Of a DNA stretch of 64,000 bases, positions 60,374 through 64,000 are shown one piece after another. Within the stretch, counting starts at the first letter, position 1, and each line of letters starts with the position of its first letter. This DNA is from an uncultured Roseburia sp. Lineage in GTDB: Bacteria > Bacillota > Clostridia > Lachnospirales > Lachnospiraceae. The notes under the pieces are model-generated. The model was not told the DNA's origin. It ran no database searches and saw only the letters and a program-made list of their open reading frames with translations. The stretch lies in contig CAKREH010000004.1 of assembly GCA_934317215.1 (NCBI GenBank), positions 67,235-131,234 of the forward strand, read 5' to 3'. Position numbers and translations under genes: made by a program.

Positions 60374-61930
60374 ATGAGTATATTAAATGTTGAACATCTG
60401 ACCCATGGCTTTGGCGACCGTGCAATTTTTGAGGATGTTTCATTCCGCCTGCTTGCGGGGGAACATATCGGGTTAGTTGGAGCCAATGGCGAGGGAAAGT
60501 CCACATTTATGAACATTGTGACCGGAAAACTGATGCCGGATGAGGGAAAAGTTGAGTGGGCGAAAAATGTGCGGACCGGATATCTGGATCAGAATTCTAC
60601 CCTGCAGAAGGGGATGACGATCGAGAGCGTCCTAAAGTCGGCGTTTGCGTGGCTGTTTGAGCAGGAAGAGCGCATGAATGAGATCTGTGATCAGTTAGGC
60701 AGTGCCGATCCGGATCAGATGGATGCCATGATGGAAGAACTTGGTGTGATCCAGGATATGCTGACCATGCATGATTTCTATGTTATCGACAGCAAAGTGG
60801 AGGAGGTTGCGAGAGCACTTGGATTATTGGAACTGGGACTTGACCATGATGTTTCAGATTTAAGCGGCGGGCAGCGTATGAAGGTGCTGCTTGCAAAGCT
60901 TCTTTTAGAGAAACCAGACATTCTTCTTTTGGATGAGCCGACAAACTATTTAGATGCAGAGCATATTGCATGGCTGACGCGTTATCTGCAGGAGTACGAG
61001 AATGCGTTTATCCTGATCTCACACGATATCCCGTTTTTAAATGACGTGGTAAATATTATTTATCATATGGAAAATCAGAGACTTGACCGTTATGTAGGAA
61101 ATTATGATAAATTCCAGGAAGTTTATGCAGTGAAAAAATCACAGCTTGAGGCTGCATACCGCAAACAGCAGCAGGAGATCAGTGAGTTAAAAGATTTTGT
61201 AGCGCGCAACAAGGCCCGTGTCGCTACGAGAAATATGGCGATGTCCCGTCAGAAAAAACTTGACAAAATGGATGTGATCGAGCTTGCCGCAGAGCGTCCA
61301 AAGCCGGAGTTTGATTTTAAACTCGGAAGGACACCGGGGAAATATATCTTTGAGACCAGAGATCTTGTCATCGGGTACGATGAACCGTTATCAAAGCCGC
61401 TTAATATTTCTATGGAACGTGGTCAGAAGATCGCCTTAGTCGGTGCAAACGGTATCGGAAAGACGACTTTGCTGCGCAGTATTTTAGGACTGGTTCCGGC
61501 TTTATCCGGGGAAGTCACTCTGGGGGAAAATTTGGAGATCGGTTATTTTGAGCAGGAGATCAAAGGGGAAAATAAAAATACCTGTATCGAGGAGATATGG
61601 GAGGAGTTCCCAGCATTTTCCCAGTATGAAGTACGCTCAGCGCTTGCAAAATGCGGACTGACCACAAAGCATATCGAAAGCCAGGTGCGTGTACTTAGCG
61701 GTGGTGAGCAGGCGAAAGTACGTCTGTGCAAACTGATGAACCGCACGACCAACATCCTGCTTTTAGACGAGCCGACGAACCACTTGGATGTGGATGCAAA
61801 AGACGAATTAAAACGTGCTCTAAACGAATACCGGGGAGCAGTACTTTTGATCTGCCATGAACCGGATTTCTATCAGGATGTGGTGAATGCCGTGTGGGAC
61901 TGCTCAAAGTGGACGACGAAGATTTTATAA
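60374..61930 (+). CDS. ABC-F family ATPase
   Basis: This 518-residue soluble protein has two ABC ATPase domains and no membrane part. First domain: Walker A GANGEGKST, signature LSGGQRMKVLLAK, Walker B ILLLDEPTNYLD. Second: GANGIGKTT, LSGGEQAKVRLCK, ILLLDEPTNHLD. The charged linker between them (about 240-320: KKSQLEAAYRKQQQEISELK) is typical. ABC-F proteins act on the ribosome, as translation factors or antibiotic-resistance factors. The layout is closest to the YbiT/YkpA-type housekeeping forms, but resistance forms cannot be excluded. AGAGGAAAAAT precedes the start. Confidence 0.92.
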   Translation: MSILNVEHLTHGFGDRAIFEDVSFRLLAGEHIGLVGANGEGKSTFMNIVTGKLMPDEGKVEWAKNVRTGYLDQNSTLQKGMTIESVLKSAFAWLFEQEERMNEICDQLGSADPDQMDAMMEELGVIQDMLTMHDFYVIDSKVEEVARALGLLELGLDHDVSDLSGGQRMKVLLAKLLLEKPDILLLDEPTNYLDAEHIAWLTRYLQEYENAFILISHDIPFLNDVVNIIYHMENQRLDRYVGNYDKFQEVYAVKKSQLEAAYRKQQQEISELKDFVARNKARVATRNMAMSRQKKLDKMDVIELAAERPKPEFDFKLGRTPGKYIFETRDLVIGYDEPLSKPLNISMERGQKIALVGANGIGKTTLLRSILGLVPALSGEVTLGENLEIGYFEQEIKGENKNTCIEEIWEEFPAFSQYEVRSALAKCGLTTKHIESQVRVLSGGEQAKVRLCKLMNRTTNILLLDEPTNHLDVDAKDELKRALNEYRGAVLLICHEPDFYQDVVNAVWDCSKWTTKIL

Positions 61931-61932
61931 AA

Positions 61933-62043
61933 AATGTGGGGCTGGATTTCGAAAGGTGATTTAGTTTTTTGGCTTGGCATCCTGTACCAGGCGGCTATTC
62001 GGTAGGTTTTGAACACCTTATGAAAAACAGCTCCATGTTTTTT
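61933..62043 (+). terminator. Terminator with long loop after the ABC-F gene
   Basis: TGGGGCTG (61937-61944) pairs with CAGCTCCA (62028-62035, one G-U), followed by TGTTTTTT. Inside, AAGGTG and CACCTT can also pair. The long loop makes this a less certain terminator. Confidence 0.5.
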
Positions 62044-62068
62044 ATTCATAAAGTAGGAGAGAAGAGAA

Positions 62069-63340
62069 ATGCAGCCGGATTATTATGAAGATTTTACCTG
62101 TATAGCGGATCGGTGCAGTTTTACATGCTGCAGGGAATGGAAGATCGGGGTGGATGAGGACACTTTTGTAAAGTGGAAACACACTCTGACGCCGGACGGG
62201 ATGTATGGTACAGATAGAGGGCAGCAGACAAAAAAAGAAAAGCTGAGTGGGTATGTAAGAAAGAAGGGTGGCAGCAGAGTCATCGGATTAAATGATAAGA
62301 AAGACTGTCCTTTCCTGAATGACAAAAAATTGTGCAGATTGGTTCTTACTTATGGGGACGAGATACTCTCACAGACCTGTCAGCTTTTTCCAAGAGAGAT
62401 CCATACCTTTAATGAAGATGTCACAGAATATGCCCTGATGCCGTCTTGTCCGGCGGTCATTGATCTGTTGCGGAAAAGAGAACATATTTCATTTTCCGGG
62501 GAAATGGATACATCCGCTTATCGGGAACTTGCACCGCTTGTGAACTTGCGCGCATTTTTAATGAAGCTTATGGAGGATGGAGCGCATACGCCGGAGCATA
62601 ATCTGATGAAGATTTTTTATGTGCTGCTCGACGTGTATGAGCGTGTGGAAGATGAGCAGGCAAAAGATGGGTGTATGGAAAATAAGCAGGTAAAAGATGA
62701 GGCAGAAGCTGCGTTGGTACCGGATTTAGCAGATCTGGTAAAAATGTATCCGGGTGGATTCCTTTTAGAACTTTCAGAAACGATCGATGGAATTGAACAG
62801 ACACTGCAGTATTCCATCGAGGAGCGCAATGAACTGTTTTTGGACCTTGCAGAGAATTACCGCAGGGAAAATTTGTATGAAAAATACTTAGAGCCTGTGG
62901 CACAGCTTGCAGAACAGTTATCCGAACAGGGAATCAATGAGGAAGTCATAAAAGAATGGCAGGAGTTTGAAGTACAGTTTTTGAAATACCAGCCGTTGAT
63001 GCGGCGGTTCCTTTTGACAGAGTTGTATGCAGATTCTTTAAAACCGGAGGGGGATTTAGAGGAGATGGTCGTACAGGTGCAGTGGATCGCAATGGAATAT
63101 GCCACAATAAAGCACGCGGTTTTTCTGCATGGGCTGTTAAGTCAGGGGGAGGGAAGCTTCTGCGAAGAAGGAACTTCAACTTCCTGCCGAAGAGGAATTT
63201 CCTACGAAGATGTGCGTGATTATATGGTTGTGGTCTCCCGCATGACGGGATATGAGGAAGATGATATTTACGAATATTTGGAAAACAGTTTTGAACATAT
63301 CATCTGGGACTGGGGATATTTTGCGTTGATTTGTGGTTGA
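62069..63340 (+). CDS. fliB: Flagellin lysine-N-methylase-like protein
   Basis: This 423-residue protein is of the FliB family, which methylates lysines of flagellin with an iron-sulfur-type cofactor presumed from its cysteines. The Cys pattern is plain: FTCIADRCSFTCCREWKI near residues 7-24, then DCPFLNDKKLCRLV and LSQTCQLFPREIHTF, and MPSCPAVIDLL. This fits a motile organism such as Roseburia. No flagellin or other flagellar gene is in the window. Near the C-terminus an odd segment, EGSFCEEGTSTSCRRG, lies in a loop. AGGAGAGAAGAG precedes the start. Confidence 0.85.
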   Translation: MQPDYYEDFTCIADRCSFTCCREWKIGVDEDTFVKWKHTLTPDGMYGTDRGQQTKKEKLSGYVRKKGGSRVIGLNDKKDCPFLNDKKLCRLVLTYGDEILSQTCQLFPREIHTFNEDVTEYALMPSCPAVIDLLRKREHISFSGEMDTSAYRELAPLVNLRAFLMKLMEDGAHTPEHNLMKIFYVLLDVYERVEDEQAKDGCMENKQVKDEAEAALVPDLADLVKMYPGGFLLELSETIDGIEQTLQYSIEERNELFLDLAENYRRENLYEKYLEPVAQLAEQLSEQGINEEVIKEWQEFEVQFLKYQPLMRRFLLTELYADSLKPEGDLEEMVVQVQWIAMEYATIKHAVFLHGLLSQGEGSFCEEGTSTSCRRGISYEDVRDYMVVVSRMTGYEEDDIYEYLENSFEHIIWDWGYFALICG

Positions 63341-63399
63341 CATATTCTGTTGAATGTATTATTGTATTAATTAGATAATACACAAAGGGGGCAAAAGTT

Positions 63400-63633
63400 A
63401 TGAAAAAGGAACATCGAAACAAAATGATCGCTCCAATTATCATTGCAGCAGTTCTGATCGTGTATTATGTTGCAATTGCTGCGGTATTTATGCTGATCCC
63501 GGATCTGACTGTCATCATGAAATTATTGATGGTAATTGTTCCGCTGGCACTGGCAGGAGTAGCATTTGCAGTAACCGTAGAACGTGTGCAGGAGATAAGG
63601 AGTGGAGAAGAAGATGATCTTAGTAAATACTGA
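63400..63633 (+). CDS. Small two-helix membrane protein
   Basis: This 77-residue protein has two predicted membrane helices (about 10-33 and 38-58) and a charged C-terminus, ERVQEIRSGEEDDLSKY. AAAGGGGG precedes the start. Its last 20 bases overlap the start of the YbjQ-type gene, so the two are translationally coupled and probably act together. Function unknown. Confidence 0.78.
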   Translation: MKKEHRNKMIAPIIIAAVLIVYYVAIAAVFMLIPDLTVIMKLLMVIVPLALAGVAFAVTVERVQEIRSGEEDDLSKY

Positions 63634-63928
63634 TTATATCAGCGGCAAAAATTTAGAAATGCTTGGTCTGGTAAAGGGAAGCACGATCCAGAGCAAAAAT
63701 ATTGGAAAAGATATTACACAGAGTTTCAAAACATTAGTTGGCGGAGAGTTAAAGGCATACAATGAAATGATGAATGAGGCTAGAGCACTTGCAACAAAGC
63801 GCATGGTGGAAGAGGCAGAGAGCTTAGGTGCTGATGCGGTTGTAAATATCCGTTATGCATCTTCTGCAGTTATGCAGGGGGCAGCAGAAGTCATTGCATA
63901 TGGTACGGCTGTAAAATTTACAAACTAG
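63614..63928 (+). CDS. YbjQ/UPF0145 family protein
   Basis: This 104-residue protein belongs to the YbjQ family (PF01906). MLGLVKGSTIQSKNIGKDI is at the start, the centre has YNEMMNEARALATKRMVEEA, and LGADAVVNIRY and AYGTAVKF close it. The family forms ring-shaped pentamers of unknown function, once proposed to bind heavy metals. ATG 63614 has GGAG ahead and lies within the end of the previous gene; GTG 63602 is the alternative. The preceding membrane protein may recruit it to the membrane. Confidence 0.9.
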   Translation: MILVNTDYISGKNLEMLGLVKGSTIQSKNIGKDITQSFKTLVGGELKAYNEMMNEARALATKRMVEEAESLGADAVVNIRYASSAVMQGAAEVIAYGTAVKFTN

Positions 63929-63953
63929 TGTACTGTATCATTGATATTTAGTA

Positions 63954-63984
63954 TATCTGCCACTTTAATTAAAAAGTGACAGAT
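63954..63984 (+). other. Hairpin after the YbjQ gene, near the window end
   Basis: ATCTGCCACTTT (63954-63965) pairs with AAAGTGACAGAT (63973-63984) with one mismatch. No T run follows; flanking bases (TGTAT near 63934 and ATACA at the window end) suggest a larger palindrome cut by the window border. Confidence 0.5.
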
Positions 63985-64000
63985 GATAGTGTCGGATACA

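Noticed and set aside
1..64000. CRISPR arrays, tRNA and rRNA genes, complete insertion sequences
   Set aside because: No regularly spaced repeat array, no tRNA-like T-loop sequence in a cloverleaf context, and no transposase frame was found on either strand.

Overview
The window looks like a chromosomal segment of a low-to-mid GC, Gram-positive anaerobe of the Lachnospiraceae, most like Roseburia or a close relative. The clues are the gene content (two-subunit transketolase, AddAB recombination helicase, a flagellin lysine methylase, YesM/YesN-type sugar sensing, glycolytic genes in a row), strong AGGAGG-type ribosome sites and A+T-rich promoters. The genus is an inference; no rRNA is present.

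Layout. 1-309 is the 3' end of purL. 491-15144 is a carbohydrate locus for an acidic oligosaccharide: cytoplasmic GH43, GH88 and GH31 enzymes, a discoidin-like protein, an ABC importer (lipoprotein plus two permeases, no ATPase), a YesM/YesN two-component system, and kduI-kduD. GH88 would release the 4,5-unsaturated uronate, which KduI and KduD turn into 2-keto-3-deoxygluconate. Three promoters here carry the same pair of A-tract direct repeats exactly 21 bp apart, which I read as the YesN operator. Two relics (GH28 and a ROK protein) lie between the glycosidase genes.

15242-17149 holds a small Cys-rich protein, a shortened Fic protein and a broken AAA-ATPase gene. 17258-20343 is a lipoprotein/MBOAT/DHHW group, probably for acetylation of a surface polymer. 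A PHP phosphatase follows on the minus strand. 21492-27473 is gap-pgk-tpiA, an SGNH protein, then gpmI; 27859-31694 is purC-purF-purB; 31838 is a fucO-like reductase. 34240-42089 is an L-arabinose/pentose-phosphate cluster (araB, araA, talC, two transketolase subunits, araD, galM), with a TetR-type gene divergent from it. 42100-48010 is a patchy island with an ATPase/nuclease gene, a second ATPase, lipoproteins and three gene fragments. 48053-63928 is mostly housekeeping: addB, addA, maf, a flavoprotein, a PrsA-like foldase, a MATE pump, an ABC-F protein, fliB and a YbjQ protein.

Noncoding structure is the most unusual part. A 308-bp imperfect palindrome with 18-bp perfect ends sits between 12-bp direct repeats (33087-33418). 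A second long inverted repeat of similar design lies inside the pentose operon (38317-38509). Three unrelated genes (pgk, araB, talC) are each followed by a second copy of their own 3' end. No CRISPR array, tRNA, rRNA or complete insertion sequence was found.
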